From Chloroflexi bacterium SZAS-1 (lineage in GTDB: Bacteria; Chloroflexota; Chloroflexia; Chloroflexales; Roseiflexaceae): a stretch of 43,904 bases of DNA. Of the stretch, positions 1 through 8,223 are shown one piece after another. Position numbers and translations under genes: made by a program. Within the stretch, counting starts at the first letter, position 1; each line of letters opens with the position of its first letter. The stretch is from positions 1 to 43,904 of the forward strand of contig JAFEAS010000098.1 in assembly GCA_018266315.1 (NCBI GenBank), written 5' to 3'. The notes under the pieces are model-generated. The model was not told the origin of the DNA, did no database searches, and was given only the letters and a program-made list of their open reading frames with translations.

Positions 1-56
1 TTCACCAGCGTCGACTTCCCATGATCGACGTGCCCGGCTGTGCCAATAACGTACAT
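1..56 (-). CDS. selB: SelB, selenocysteine-specific elongation factor (5' end only)
   Basis: The minus strand from 56 reads MYVIGTAGHVDHGKSTLV and then runs off the window. This is the start of a translational GTPase, and the combination of an extreme N-terminal position with GTAGHVDHGKSTL is characteristic of SelB rather than EF-Tu or IF2. SelB delivers Sec-tRNA(Sec) to UGA codons marked by a SECIS element. The G1/P-loop (GHVDHGKS) is complete in the visible part. No clear Shine-Dalgarno sequence is seen upstream. selA lies at 27274, so both core decoding genes occur within 27 kb but not in one operon. The call rests on only 18 residues, although they are very diagnostic. Confidence 0.82.
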   Translation of the reverse strand, partial: MYVIGTAGHVDHGKSTLV

Positions 57-87
57 GAAAAGCCCGCTCTGGGGTGACAGATGCTGT

Positions 88-220
88 TAGGACTTTCGCT
101 TACTGGTTTATATGCCTGCGGCAGCACGGTACTTTTTTCTGTATTCTTGGTGATATTTTGCGCTCCGCGCAAAACATCACCAAGAACACGAAGAATCTGC
201 TTGAGTAGGCGAAAGTCCTA
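88..220 (+). mobile_element. MITE-like palindromic element, copy 1
   Basis: This 133-bp non-coding element has terminal inverted repeats TAGGACTTTCGCTTAC at the left and the complement of GTAGGCGAAAGTCCTA at the right. It is flanked by a perfect 5-bp direct repeat GCTGT at 83-87 and 221-225, as expected for a target-site duplication. Inside are the family core GCCTGCGGCAGCACGGTAC at about 114-132 and a hairpin at 146-184 (18-bp stem with one A-C mismatch, loop TCC). It sits between the divergent genes selB and the lipoprotein at 368. Related copies are at 15184, 25892, 26029 and 34157. Confidence 0.85.
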
Positions 221-332
221 GCTGTGTTACCAATGCGCAAGACAAAGCGCAAAAACGAAAGTGACGCGTATTGTAGCACGCGCATTACGCAGCGGCAAGC
301 ATTGAATACGCAACGATGCACAATAGCAGTGC

Positions 333-338
333 TACAAT
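333..338 (+). promoter_or_regulatory. Extended -10 promoter for the lipoprotein gene at 368
   Basis: TGC-TACAAT fits an extended -10 box. The predicted transcription start is about 345, giving a leader of roughly 23 bases. No good -35 is seen. Confidence 0.45.
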
Positions 339-367
339 GCTTCAGCACAATACTGAACCGACACCCC

Positions 368-1015
368 ATGAAAAGGCTGTTTATGCACTATTTGAACCAT
401 TCGTTGCGATGGCTTGCCCTAATGTTTAGCGGGGTGGCTTGCGTTGCCTGCGGTACACAGGCCGCTTCCGCACCAGTACCCACGCCATCGCCGACCATTG
501 CGGCGATCATTATTCCCGCAACGCCGGTGCTTTCGCCAACGCCCCCGCCGCAACCTACCAGCGTGCCGCCAGCCGCCGCCCCGACGAACACCCCGCCGCA
601 TGCCGCCACCACCCTGACACCCGAGCCAACAATCTACCTCTGGCCCAGCTATCTACCCACAGGCATGCAGCCCGCGCCCGAGGAATCGCGCGTTTCGGGT
701 GAGAATGAGCGGGGTGAGAACGATCTGGGCTTCTATCTAATTACGCTCAATGGGAATGGGAACAAGCTTGCCATTGGCGGGGGCGGGCTACAGGATGTGC
801 TGCCACTTACTGGCGATACGCGGCCCATTCAAGCTGGCACGCGCAAGGGCACGCTGATTACCAGCAGCGATCAGCGCGAGGTTGTGCTCGACGTAGCGCG
901 GGGCAAGTTGTTTGTGTATAGCAAAGGGCTTGCGGAAGAAGAGCTACTGCGCGTTGCAGCGTCGTTGCAGCCAATTGATGTGCACACCCTCCGCGCGCTG
1001 GCCGCGCCAAAGTAG
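368..1015 (+). CDS. Lipoprotein with DUF4367-like C-terminal domain
   Basis: This 215-aa secreted protein starts with MKRLF, a hydrophobic stretch and SGVACVACG, so lipidation is expected at Cys25 or Cys28. Residues from about 30 to 90 are a P/T/A-rich linker typical of extracytoplasmic lipoproteins in this window. The C-terminal domain (about 90-215, starting YLWPSYLPTGMQ and ending with EEELLRVAASLQP) resembles DUF4367 domains, which occur on outer-face sigma-regulator-like and stress proteins. I chose ATG 368 because it gives a proper signal peptide; the frame is open back to 224, but that extension is basic and not signal-like. Its role is unknown. Confidence 0.72.
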   Translation: MKRLFMHYLNHSLRWLALMFSGVACVACGTQAASAPVPTPSPTIAAIIIPATPVLSPTPPPQPTSVPPAAAPTNTPPHAATTLTPEPTIYLWPSYLPTGMQPAPEESRVSGENERGENDLGFYLITLNGNGNKLAIGGGGLQDVLPLTGDTRPIQAGTRKGTLITSSDQREVVLDVARGKLFVYSKGLAEEELLRVAASLQPIDVHTLRALAAPK

Positions 1016-1086
1016 CACATATCCCACGGTGTTCAGCTATTTGCGCCGAAATCGCACTGTCCATGTGCATGGCGCAGGGCCTATGG

Positions 1087-1092
1087 TATACT
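1087..1092 (+). promoter_or_regulatory. Extended -10 promoter, probably leaderless, for the lipid kinase gene
   Basis: TGG-TATACT ends 7 bp before ATG 1100, so transcription should start at or next to the start codon. There is no Shine-Dalgarno sequence. Confidence 0.55.
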
Positions 1093-1099
1093 CTGCGCC

Positions 1100-2119
1100 A
1101 TGCAAAACAATGCCACTCGCCCAACCCGGGCACTGATTGTGTTCAACCCAAATGCCGGGCAAGCCGGAACCCTTGAGCAAGATATTCACACCGCGCGCGA
1201 CATCTGGCGCGAACACGGCTGGCAGGTTGAGCTGCAACCCACGCGCGGCCCCGGCGATGGCATCCGTATTGCGCGTGAAGCAGCCGCGCAACACTTCGAT
1301 GTGGTGATCGCAGCCGGTGGCGATGGCACGGTCAACGAAGTGGTGAATGGCCTGGCTGGCACACAAACGGCACTTGGTGCCCTACCGATTGGCACGGTTA
1401 ATGTGTGGGTGCGCGAGCTTGGCCTGCCGCTCCAACCGCGCGCCGCCGCCGAGGCACTACTCGCCTGCCAGCCACGCACAATCGATCTCGGGCGCGCCGG
1501 TGACCGCTACTTCCTGCTGATGTGCGGTGTTGGCTTCGACGCTGCCGTGACAGCTGAAGTGCGCTCGGATGAAAAACGCCGCCTGGGGATGTTCGCCTAT
1601 TTGCTGCGCGCCCTCAACCTCGCCACGCGCTTTCGCGGGACGCTAGCGCGCATTGTGGTGGATGGCAAACTCATCCGCAGCCGTGTCCTTATGGTTGTGC
1701 TCGGCAATAGCCAGCTCTACGGCGGGGTCGTGAAGGTAACGTCGCGGGCCAGTCTGGACGATGGCTTGCTCGATCTATGCATTATAAAAGGGCGCACACT
1801 CTGGAGCGCGCCGTTTCGGCTGCTCTCAATCCTAACCCAACGCTATAACCTCGATCCGAAGCTTGAATATCACCGCGCCCGCGAGATCAACATTATCACG
1901 CGCCGCCCGCTGCCCGTACAGGTGGATGGCGACCATATTGGCGAAACGCCAATGCGCTTTCAGGCCGTGCCAGGGGCGCTGATTGCACTGCTGCCGCCCT
2001 CGCTACCCGAAGATTTGGTACGGCCCGAAGTGCAACCGCCGCGCTACGCCTGGCGGCGGCTGGTCGGCGGGCTGAGCCGTACACACCGCCCAATCACGCA
2101 GCACAAACCCAGTGAGTGA
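1100..2119 (+). CDS. Diacylglycerol kinase family lipid kinase (DagK/YegS type)
   Basis: This 339-aa cytoplasmic, membrane-associated kinase is predicted to phosphorylate a lipid such as diacylglycerol or a sphingosine-like base. The N-terminal catalytic domain has VFNPNAG at about 14-20 and the nucleotide-binding GGDGTVNEVVNGL at 73-85, the signature of the DAGKc family. A second beta-rich domain follows, including VDGD near residue 280, a conserved position in YegS-type kinases. Length matches the family (about 300-340). The 3' end overlaps a possible GTG start (2112) of the next gene, so the two may be co-transcribed. The exact lipid substrate cannot be read from the sequence. Confidence 0.88.
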   Translation: MQNNATRPTRALIVFNPNAGQAGTLEQDIHTARDIWREHGWQVELQPTRGPGDGIRIAREAAAQHFDVVIAAGGDGTVNEVVNGLAGTQTALGALPIGTVNVWVRELGLPLQPRAAAEALLACQPRTIDLGRAGDRYFLLMCGVGFDAAVTAEVRSDEKRRLGMFAYLLRALNLATRFRGTLARIVVDGKLIRSRVLMVVLGNSQLYGGVVKVTSRASLDDGLLDLCIIKGRTLWSAPFRLLSILTQRYNLDPKLEYHRAREINIITRRPLPVQVDGDHIGETPMRFQAVPGALIALLPPSLPEDLVRPEVQPPRYAWRRLVGGLSRTHRPITQHKPSE

Positions 2120-2129
2120 GCGTTCGCGC

Positions 2130-3242
2130 ATGAAATTACCGCGCACCTATTGTAGTTTCTTGTTTCTATTCTGCCTGGTAGCGGTGTTAGTGGGCTGTAG
2201 CACCACCAGCACCGAAGTGCCATTGCAGCCCGCCCTTGCGCCAACCGCCGCACCGCCCACACCGTCTGTTACCAGCCAGGCCGTTCAACCAGCTGCGCCT
2301 GCCAGTGCGCCCCAAGCTACGACGTTACCCGCGCCATTGCTTATTGTACAGGGCGGTAACCTGTGGCGCTTGCAGGAAGACGCTAGCGAACAATTGACAT
2401 CGAGCGGTGATGCTTTTCAGCCAGCGGTATCGCCCGACGGCACAGCAATTGTGTATGTACAGCGTGCCATCAGTGGCAGCAATATCGTGCGCATCGCCAC
2501 ACCCGTCGCTGGGCAATCTGCCAGTCCACCAACGTCATTGACCGATGATATTGCCGCCCCGGCACTCTACAGCTATGAGCGCATCTACAACAGCCGCTGG
2601 GCCTTTTATCCGGTCTGGTCGCCGAACGGCACCACCCTGGCCTTCGCCTCGCAATTTGGCCCGCCCAGCGGCTCGCCCGCCGCAGAATATCGCATGTCGC
2701 TGTTTACTATTACCCCCGAAGGCAGCGACGAGCGACAGGTTTTTGGCGACTCCAGCGGGCATGTCGGGCGGGCGGCCTACGCACCCGACGGCAGCGAAAT
2801 AGTGTTTGCCTTCAGCCCGGTAGGCGATGACCCACCAACACTCTATCGCCATACGATTGCCACCGAGCACACAGAGCAGCTGCCTGGGGCGCTACAACAA
2901 AGCTATGATCCGGCATTTTTTCCTGATGGGCGCTGGTTAGCATTTGCCGCTCGCACCAGCAATGGCACCGATATTTTTGCGATGCCCGCACAGGGCGGCA
3001 GCCCGGTACAGCTCACTACCATAGGGGAAGCTCGCGCGCCAGCCTTCTCAGCCGATGGGCGCTGGCTGGCATTTTTAGCGGCGAGCCCTGGCTCGAATAG
3101 CTTTGATGCCTGGGTTACCAATGTGCAGCTCAATGCGTCAGGGGCGCTGCAAGCTGGCACACCCCGCCAGCTGACTACCGCCATGCACCTGGATGCAGAT
3201 TCTGGCGTGGCTTGGTTACAGCCCATAGCGCAAATCCGATAA
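2130..3242 (+). CDS. TolB-like beta-propeller lipoprotein (PD40/WD40-like repeats)
   Basis: This 370-aa exported lipoprotein has the signal MKLPRTYCSFLFLFCLVAVL with lipobox LVGC (Cys23), then a P/A/T-rich linker to about residue 70. The rest is a beta-propeller built from repeats such as FQPAVSPDGTAIVYV, YPVWSPNGTTLAFAS, RAAYAPDGSEIVFAF, DPAFFPDGRWLAFAA and APAFSADGRWLAFLA, the PD40 repeat seen in TolB. It is probably a binding or scaffold protein on the outer face of the membrane. I preferred ATG 2130 over GTG 2112 because it starts directly at the signal peptide. A true TolB would sit with tol-pal genes, which are absent here. Confidence 0.8.
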   Translation: MKLPRTYCSFLFLFCLVAVLVGCSTTSTEVPLQPALAPTAAPPTPSVTSQAVQPAAPASAPQATTLPAPLLIVQGGNLWRLQEDASEQLTSSGDAFQPAVSPDGTAIVYVQRAISGSNIVRIATPVAGQSASPPTSLTDDIAAPALYSYERIYNSRWAFYPVWSPNGTTLAFASQFGPPSGSPAAEYRMSLFTITPEGSDERQVFGDSSGHVGRAAYAPDGSEIVFAFSPVGDDPPTLYRHTIATEHTEQLPGALQQSYDPAFFPDGRWLAFAARTSNGTDIFAMPAQGGSPVQLTTIGEARAPAFSADGRWLAFLAASPGSNSFDAWVTNVQLNASGALQAGTPRQLTTAMHLDADSGVAWLQPIAQIR

Positions 3243-3243
3243 T

Positions 3244-3297
3244 TTACACGACTTACGTGGTGGGCGTTTGTAGCCTGCGGCAGCGCGCTCCTTTTGC
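3244..3297 (+). repeat. Remnant of the palindromic element family (copy 6)
   Basis: ACGACTTACG at 3248 followed by GTAGCCTGCGGCAGC and a CTCCTTTT tract matches the left end and core of the elements at 88, 25892 and 26029. The central hairpin and right terminal repeat are missing or too degraded to see, so this is probably an old truncated copy. It lies between the TolB-like gene and the deacetylase gene. Confidence 0.5.
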
Positions 3298-3342
3298 ATC
3301 ATAGTGTTCTACATGTGGCACATTCGCGCTACCTGAGTATGC

Positions 3343-3348
3343 TATAAT
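3343..3348 (+). promoter_or_regulatory. Extended -10 promoter for the deacetylase gene
   Basis: TGC-TATAAT predicts a start near 3355 and a leader of about 29 bases. No clear -35 is seen. Confidence 0.6.
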
Positions 3349-3383
3349 GTCACGCATATCGTGATAGAGAAAAGCGCATCGTT

Positions 3384-4412
3384 ATGACGACCGCAATCAC
3401 GCTAAACCCACTCCACGAAGCCCACGATGAAGCAACCCATGTCGAGCGCAAAACCCGGCTCCAGGCAATCGAAGCAGCGCTTGATACCAGCGGGCTGCGC
3501 CCCGAATTAAGTACGCTGCCGGTTATTCCCGCTACCAGCGCACAACTGCTGGCAGTACACGAACAACGCTTAATCGATACGATTCACTGGACTGCGTCGC
3601 AAGACGATGTATGGTTTGGGATGGACACTTACACAACTCGCCATACCTGGGAAGCGGCGCGCATGTCGGCGGGTGCAGCAATTGCAGCTGTGGATGCGGT
3701 GGCGACCGGGCGGGCGCATAATGCCTTCGCACTCAGCCGCCCGCCTGGGCATCACGCCACGCCCAGCCAGCCCATGGGCTTTTGTTTCTTCAACAATATT
3801 GCGGTGGCCGCGCGCCATGCGTTTATGCACCATGGTATTGCACGACTAGCCATTATTGATTTTGATGTTCATCATGGGAATGGCACGCAGGATTGTTTTT
3901 ACGACGATAGCACGGTACTGTTCTGCTCCTCGCACGCATCACCGCTCTACCCTGGCACTGGCAGCGAGCACGAAGTCGGGCTGGAAGATGGCTACGGCAC
4001 TACCCTGAATATCCCCTTACCGTACCGCACCGGCGACATGGGCTTTAGTATGCTCTACGACCAAGTGATTATGCCTGCCGTGCGGCGCTATCGGCCCGAA
4101 ATGATCCTGGTATCGGCTGGCTACGATGCCCACTGGGATGATCCACTTGGCCCGCTTTCGCTTTCGATTAGCGGATATACTGCGATAACGCAGCGGCTGG
4201 TAGCGCTCGCTAACGAGCTGTGCAACGGCAAGATTGTGATGATTCTCGAAGGCGGCTACAGCCTTCCGGCGCTTTCGGGCGGCGTGCTCGCATCGCTGCG
4301 CGTACTGCTTGGGCAGGCCCCAGCCCCCGATCCGCTCGGCCCTGCCGATACTGCCGAACCAGACCTTACCACCGTCATTCGGCGAATACTCGATCGCCAC
4401 CCAATCTTCTAG
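3384..4412 (+). CDS. Histone deacetylase/AcuC/AphA family amidohydrolase
   Basis: This 342-aa zinc-dependent deacetylase-fold protein probably removes acetyl groups from acetyl-lysine or acetylpolyamines. Family motifs are intact: SRPPGHHA with the catalytic histidine pair His123-His124, GFCFFNNIAVAA, and IDFDVHHGNGTQ holding zinc ligands Asp161 and His163. The third ligand is Asp248 in SAGYDAH, and EGGYS near the C-terminus is also present. Length fits bacterial class II HDAC-like enzymes. The downstream methyltransferase gene begins 5 bp after the stop, so the two are likely one transcript. Which bacterial substrate is used cannot be told from sequence. Confidence 0.9.
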   Translation: MTTAITLNPLHEAHDEATHVERKTRLQAIEAALDTSGLRPELSTLPVIPATSAQLLAVHEQRLIDTIHWTASQDDVWFGMDTYTTRHTWEAARMSAGAAIAAVDAVATGRAHNAFALSRPPGHHATPSQPMGFCFFNNIAVAARHAFMHHGIARLAIIDFDVHHGNGTQDCFYDDSTVLFCSSHASPLYPGTGSEHEVGLEDGYGTTLNIPLPYRTGDMGFSMLYDQVIMPAVRRYRPEMILVSAGYDAHWDDPLGPLSLSISGYTAITQRLVALANELCNGKIVMILEGGYSLPALSGGVLASLRVLLGQAPAPDPLGPADTAEPDLTTVIRRILDRHPIF

Positions 4413-4417
4413 CGCAC

Positions 4418-5599
4418 ATGGATGTGCGCATTCGACCCTACGAGCAGGTTCATACGCTCAGCGTACAGCTGGGCAGCCAGGCGCTGAAGCTGGTGACAAA
4501 GCCGGGCCTCCCGTATTGGGATGCTGTTCGCCCAGCAGACGCCTTACTTGAGGCTGCGGTGCAAGTTAATGCCCATTCGCGCCTGCTCGTATTAGGCTGC
4601 GGTGCCGGCTTACTGGGCGCAGCGCTGGCACCCAGGGCCAGCCAGGGGCACCTGCTGCTTGCCGACACGAGTTATATTGCCCTGGAAATGGCGCGGCGCA
4701 CGCTTGCGGCAAATGGCATCGTCAACGCGCAGGTGCTCGATACACCGAGTGCGCTACCAACCCATGCGAATGCCTGTGATGCCGTGGTGATTGTAGCGCC
4801 GCCCGACCGGAAGTTAGCGCGGCGCTGGCTGGTTGAAGCCTGGTATGTGCTAGAAGCAGGTGGCACCCTCTGGCTAGCTGGCGCAAACGACCAGGGTGTA
4901 CGCTCGGTTATCGCCGATGCGGCAGCGCTTTTTGGTGCTGCCCCGGTGATCGCCTATCAGCAAGGGCACCGCCTTGCCCAAGCCCAGCGCGGCGCTGGCA
5001 CCACTTCACTGCCCGCCTGGGCTAGCACACCGGGTATTGCGCCAGGCACCTGGCGTGAATTTACAATCGAAGCGCGCGGGCAGCAATTACAGGTTTGTGG
5101 GCTAGCAGGGGTATTTGCGCACGACCGGCTCGATGATGGTACGCGCCTGCTGCTCGAGGCAATGCCAGCGCCACATGGCGCGCGAGTGCTTGATCTGGGC
5201 TGCGGCACGGGCATCATTGGTGCGCTGGCAGCACGATTAGGGGCTGCGCAAACCGAGCTTGTAGATGCAAACCTGCTGGCGGTTGCGTCGGCCAGCGCTA
5301 CGCTCGCGCGGAACACTATGGGCAATGCGCGCGCCTATGCCGCCGATGGCATGCCGGCTGCGCCTGCGCATAGCTATGATATCGTGCTGAGTAACCCGCC
5401 GTTCCATATAGGCAAAGCGATTGATTACGAGGTTGCCCAGGCATTTATTGCACAAACGCGCCAGGCATTACAGCCAAAAGGGCAGTTTATTTTGGTCGCA
5501 AATCAATTTCTGCGGTACGATCAGCTTCTAGCCACATTATTTAATAAGGTGACCTGCCTGGCGCAAACCAGCAGCTTTCGCGTCTGGCGGGCGGACTAG
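4418..5599 (+). CDS. RsmC/RlmG-like class I methyltransferase (tandem domain)
   Basis: This 393-aa protein has two Rossmann methyltransferase domains. The first (about 1-190) has LLVLGCGAGLLGAALA but no NPPF catalytic motif, so it is probably degenerate. The second (about 200-393) has the SAM-binding VLDLGCGTGIIGALAARL and the catalytic LSNPPFHIG. NPPFH is characteristic of the 23S/16S rRNA m2G methyltransferases RlmG and RsmC, which are also tandem. The likely role is N2-guanine methylation of rRNA. ATG 4418 follows the previous stop by 5 bp. A longer open frame from 4220 overlaps the deacetylase gene and has no methyltransferase features, so it was not used. Confidence 0.8.
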   Translation: MDVRIRPYEQVHTLSVQLGSQALKLVTKPGLPYWDAVRPADALLEAAVQVNAHSRLLVLGCGAGLLGAALAPRASQGHLLLADTSYIALEMARRTLAANGIVNAQVLDTPSALPTHANACDAVVIVAPPDRKLARRWLVEAWYVLEAGGTLWLAGANDQGVRSVIADAAALFGAAPVIAYQQGHRLAQAQRGAGTTSLPAWASTPGIAPGTWREFTIEARGQQLQVCGLAGVFAHDRLDDGTRLLLEAMPAPHGARVLDLGCGTGIIGALAARLGAAQTELVDANLLAVASASATLARNTMGNARAYAADGMPAAPAHSYDIVLSNPPFHIGKAIDYEVAQAFIAQTRQALQPKGQFILVANQFLRYDQLLATLFNKVTCLAQTSSFRVWRAD

Positions 5600-5610
5600 C
5601 CTGAAAATGG

Positions 5611-5616
5611 TATAAT
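5611..5616 (+). promoter_or_regulatory. Extended -10 promoter for hisH
   Basis: TGG-TATAAT lies 9 bp before ATG 5626. The AGGAG between box and start would be only partly transcribed, so hisH may be leaderless or nearly so. This promoter would also serve hisA, the coiled-coil gene and hisF. Confidence 0.55.
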
Positions 5617-5625
5617 AGGAGTTCA

Positions 5626-6339
5626 ATGAACACACAGCTCGAACGCCCTATTGCAGTCATCGACTATGGCGCCGGTAACTTGCGCAGCGTTGTGCGCGCG
5701 CTCACCCATGTTGGTGCACCATTGCACGTGACCAGCAACGCTGCTGAGGTGCTGACCGCCCCAGCGGTGGTGTTACCGGGTGTTGGAGCCACCCTCGACA
5801 CGATGCAAAGCCTGGAACGGCTGGGGCTAATCGAGGCTATTCGTACTAGCGTGCGCGCAGGCAAGCCCTTTTTGGGCATTTGCGTTGGCATGCAGGTGCT
5901 GTGCGAACAAAGCGAAGAGTTTGGGCCGCACCCATGCTTGGGGGTTGTGGGTGGCAGCGTGCGGCGCCTCCCTGCTGGGCAGAAAGTTCCCCAAATTGGC
6001 TGGAATCAGCTACACTATACAAATGCTAGCGGCGCCCACCCGCTGTTCGCAGGTATTCCTGAGCAGAGCGATTTTTACTTTGTTCATTCATATTACTGCG
6101 ACCTCACCGATACACACATGATAGCGACAACCACAGAATACGGCCTCGCATTCCCAAGCGCACTGCTGCGCGAAAACCTGGCGGCGGTGCAATTCCACCC
6201 CGAAAAAAGCGGGCGCTGGGGGTTACAGCTGCTAGCAAATTTTGTTGCGTGGGCCAGTTCTCAAAGCCCAAGTCATGGGCGATATACACTACCCGAAGTT
6301 TCAGTTGAACACCCCTTACCTGGTGACAAGAGTAATTGA
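5626..6339 (+). CDS. hisH: Imidazole glycerol phosphate synthase glutaminase subunit HisH
   Basis: HisH (237 aa) hydrolyses glutamine and channels ammonia to HisF, which makes IGP and AICAR in histidine biosynthesis. It is a class I glutamine amidotransferase: YGAGNLRS at the N-terminus, nucleophile Cys86 in FLGICVGMQ, and His191/Glu193 in [10 protein letters not shown] complete the triad. The family is usually about 200-210 aa; here there is an extra tail of about 25 residues after the FVAWA helix. The hisA gene begins 3 bp after the stop, and hisF lies further along the same operon. Confidence 0.96.
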   Translation: MNTQLERPIAVIDYGAGNLRSVVRALTHVGAPLHVTSNAAEVLTAPAVVLPGVGATLDTMQSLERLGLIEAIRTSVRAGKPFLGICVGMQVLCEQSEEFGPHPCLGVVGGSVRRLPAGQKVPQIGWNQLHYTNASGAHPLFAGIPEQSDFYFVHSYYCDLTDTHMIATTTEYGLAFPSALLRENLAAVQFHPEKSGRWGLQLLANFVAWASSQSPSHGRYTLPEVSVEHPLPGDKSN

Positions 6340-6342
6340 TTT

Positions 6343-7056
6343 ATGAAAATCATTCCTGCAATTGACATTAAAGATGGAAAATGCGTGCGGCTCTACCAGG
6401 GCGATTTTGCGCGTATGACGGTATACGATAACGACCCGGCTGCGATTGCCCAGCGGTGGGTTAGCCAAGGCGCTACGATGCTGCATGTCGTCGATTTGGA
6501 TGGCGCCCGCGAGGGCCACCCGGTAAATACCGATATTATTCTGTCGATCGTTCAGTCGGTGCCGGTGCCGGTGCAGATCGGTGGCGGCCTGCGCGACGAG
6601 AAAGCGGTAGTCGCTGCATTGGGGCTGGGAGTGTCGCGCGTTGTGCTTGGCACAGCCGCCGTTGAACAGCCCGATTTAATTGCGCGCTTAGTCGAGCGCT
6701 ATGGCGACGAGATTGCGATTGGCGTGGATGCGCGCGACGGCATTGTTGCAATCGCGGGCTGGACCGAACAATCAAAAGTAACCGCCACTACGCTCATCGA
6801 CCATATGGCAGCCCTGGGCGTGCGGCATATTATTTATACCGATATTGCGCGCGATGGCACTCTTTCTGAACCAAATTTTAGTGCAATTGGTGCTCTGGTG
6901 CAGCCTGATGGCCCGACGATCATTGCTTCAGGCGGTGTGGGGAAGCTCGCGCATGTGCAGCGCCTGGCCAGGCTAGGCGTTGAAGCGGTTATCGTGGGCA
7001 AGGCACTCTATACTGGTGATATCGATCTGGCCGAGGCGATCGCAGCGGGAGCATAA
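6343..7056 (+). CDS. hisA: Phosphoribosylformimino-AICAR-phosphate isomerase HisA
   Basis: HisA (237 aa) catalyses the Amadori rearrangement of ProFAR to PRFAR, the step before HisHF. The (beta/alpha)8 barrel has catalytic Asp8 in [14 protein letters not shown], the first phosphate-binding segment QIGGGLRDE, the second catalytic aspartate in IGVDARDG, and the second phosphate site ASGGVGKL. Length is normal for the family. It lies 3 bp after hisH in the same operon. PriA-type bifunctional use in tryptophan synthesis is possible in actinobacteria, but nothing here points to it. Confidence 0.96.
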   Translation: MKIIPAIDIKDGKCVRLYQGDFARMTVYDNDPAAIAQRWVSQGATMLHVVDLDGAREGHPVNTDIILSIVQSVPVPVQIGGGLRDEKAVVAALGLGVSRVVLGTAAVEQPDLIARLVERYGDEIAIGVDARDGIVAIAGWTEQSKVTATTLIDHMAALGVRHIIYTDIARDGTLSEPNFSAIGALVQPDGPTIIASGGVGKLAHVQRLARLGVEAVIVGKALYTGDIDLAEAIAAGA

Positions 7057-7110
7057 TTGCTGCGCGTTGCCGCACGCCAATCATTATATCGTATGAACGA
7101 TGGAGATAGT

Positions 7111-8220
7111 ATGACGAACAAACCGAATGTCACCAGCAAATTTGAAGAAGAGCGCCTGCGCGCCGCTGAGCAGTCGCAGATCGTCTATCTCCAGGGCCAA
7201 ATCGACGAATTACGGCGGCTGATTAAAGATCAGACGAACAAATATAACTGGGCGATGGAACAGGTGCGCAAAATTGAAGCAACCTCCACCCAAACCGAAG
7301 GGTTGTTCGAGCGCTACCGCCAGGAAGTGAGCCAATCGCTCGATGGCTACCGCCGCGATATTGCCACGCTGCGCAAAGAGATCGCTGGCGCGCTGATCAA
7401 AGTTGATGAGGGCGGCAAACCGCTGCGCGAAATGCAAACGCAGATTCACCAGCTTGGCGAAGCGCGCCGCCAGGATCGCGACCAAGTGGCCGGATGGCTG
7501 GTACGCATCGAAGAGCTCGAGCAGCGCACCCTCACCTGGCAAGCCCAGATTCGCGAGGGCGAAGAACGCCACCGCGCCTTAGCAGGCCAGCTCGAAGGGC
7601 TGTATGCCGCCGACGACCAGGTGCGCGCCGAAAGCCGCAAAATCAGCGAAGACCTCCAGATCGAGAAGCAAAGTCTGCGGCGGCAAGCAGTAGAGGCACA
7701 GCAGCTCGTGGTTGATGTGCGAGCTGTGCTCGACGACCATCACAGCCGTATCGCACGATTGGACGAAATTCGCCAGCATATCGAGCTGTTCACCACCGAG
7801 CTGCCCGCGCAAATTACCGCGATCGACGCCCGCTTACCCGATATTATCAATGAAACCAAACGCATCGAGCGGATTTCGACTGAGCGCTTCCTGATGAACC
7901 AGGAGCGGTTGGAGGAGCTGCGCCACCAGCACGAAGATAAAGTTGTGGCATTGCAGGAAACCGACGAGCAGCATCAACGCCAAATCAGCGCCTGGCTTGA
8001 GCGGCTCGATGTGTGGGTGCGCGATATTGAACAGCGGCTGGCGCGCGCCACCACCCGACTGGAGCAGGTTCAGCACGAGCAAGGTCAATATATTGTTGAA
8101 GTGGAGCGCAGCCAAGTGCAATTTGTCGATGCGCTGGCCTCCACGCTGCGCAGCCAGGCCGAACAGCTCAAAGCCGAACAGATTGAGCGCGGCCAGGATC
8201 AAAGTGAGAAAACGGGCTAA
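7111..8220 (+). CDS. Long coiled-coil protein inside the his operon
   Basis: This 369-aa protein is almost wholly charged and helical, rich in E, Q, R and L, with heptad-like spacing from about residue 10 to 365. It has no transmembrane segment, signal peptide or recognisable catalytic motif. The pattern resembles SMC-arm or tropomyosin-like rods, so self-association is expected. I chose ATG 7111 because GGAG lies about 7 bp upstream; the open frame extends back to 7057 directly after hisA. It sits between hisA and hisF, with hisF 3 bp downstream, so it is co-transcribed with histidine genes. No link to histidine synthesis is evident from its sequence. Confidence 0.8.
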   Translation: MTNKPNVTSKFEEERLRAAEQSQIVYLQGQIDELRRLIKDQTNKYNWAMEQVRKIEATSTQTEGLFERYRQEVSQSLDGYRRDIATLRKEIAGALIKVDEGGKPLREMQTQIHQLGEARRQDRDQVAGWLVRIEELEQRTLTWQAQIREGEERHRALAGQLEGLYAADDQVRAESRKISEDLQIEKQSLRRQAVEAQQLVVDVRAVLDDHHSRIARLDEIRQHIELFTTELPAQITAIDARLPDIINETKRIERISTERFLMNQERLEELRHQHEDKVVALQETDEQHQRQISAWLERLDVWVRDIEQRLARATTRLEQVQHEQGQYIVEVERSQVQFVDALASTLRSQAEQLKAEQIERGQDQSEKTG

Positions 8221-8223
8221 GCT

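Noticed and set aside
88..220. CRISPR-like or attC integron reading of the palindromic elements
   Set aside because: Copies are dispersed kilobases apart, not arrayed, and lack the attC end motifs (RYYYAAC/GTTRRRY).
224..367. Upstream extension of the lipoprotein ORF
   Set aside because: The extension is basic, has no signal-peptide character, and would cover the promoter at 333-338.
4220..4417. N-terminal extension of the methyltransferase
   Set aside because: It lies out of frame inside the deacetylase gene, and its sequence is arginine/proline-rich shadow coding.
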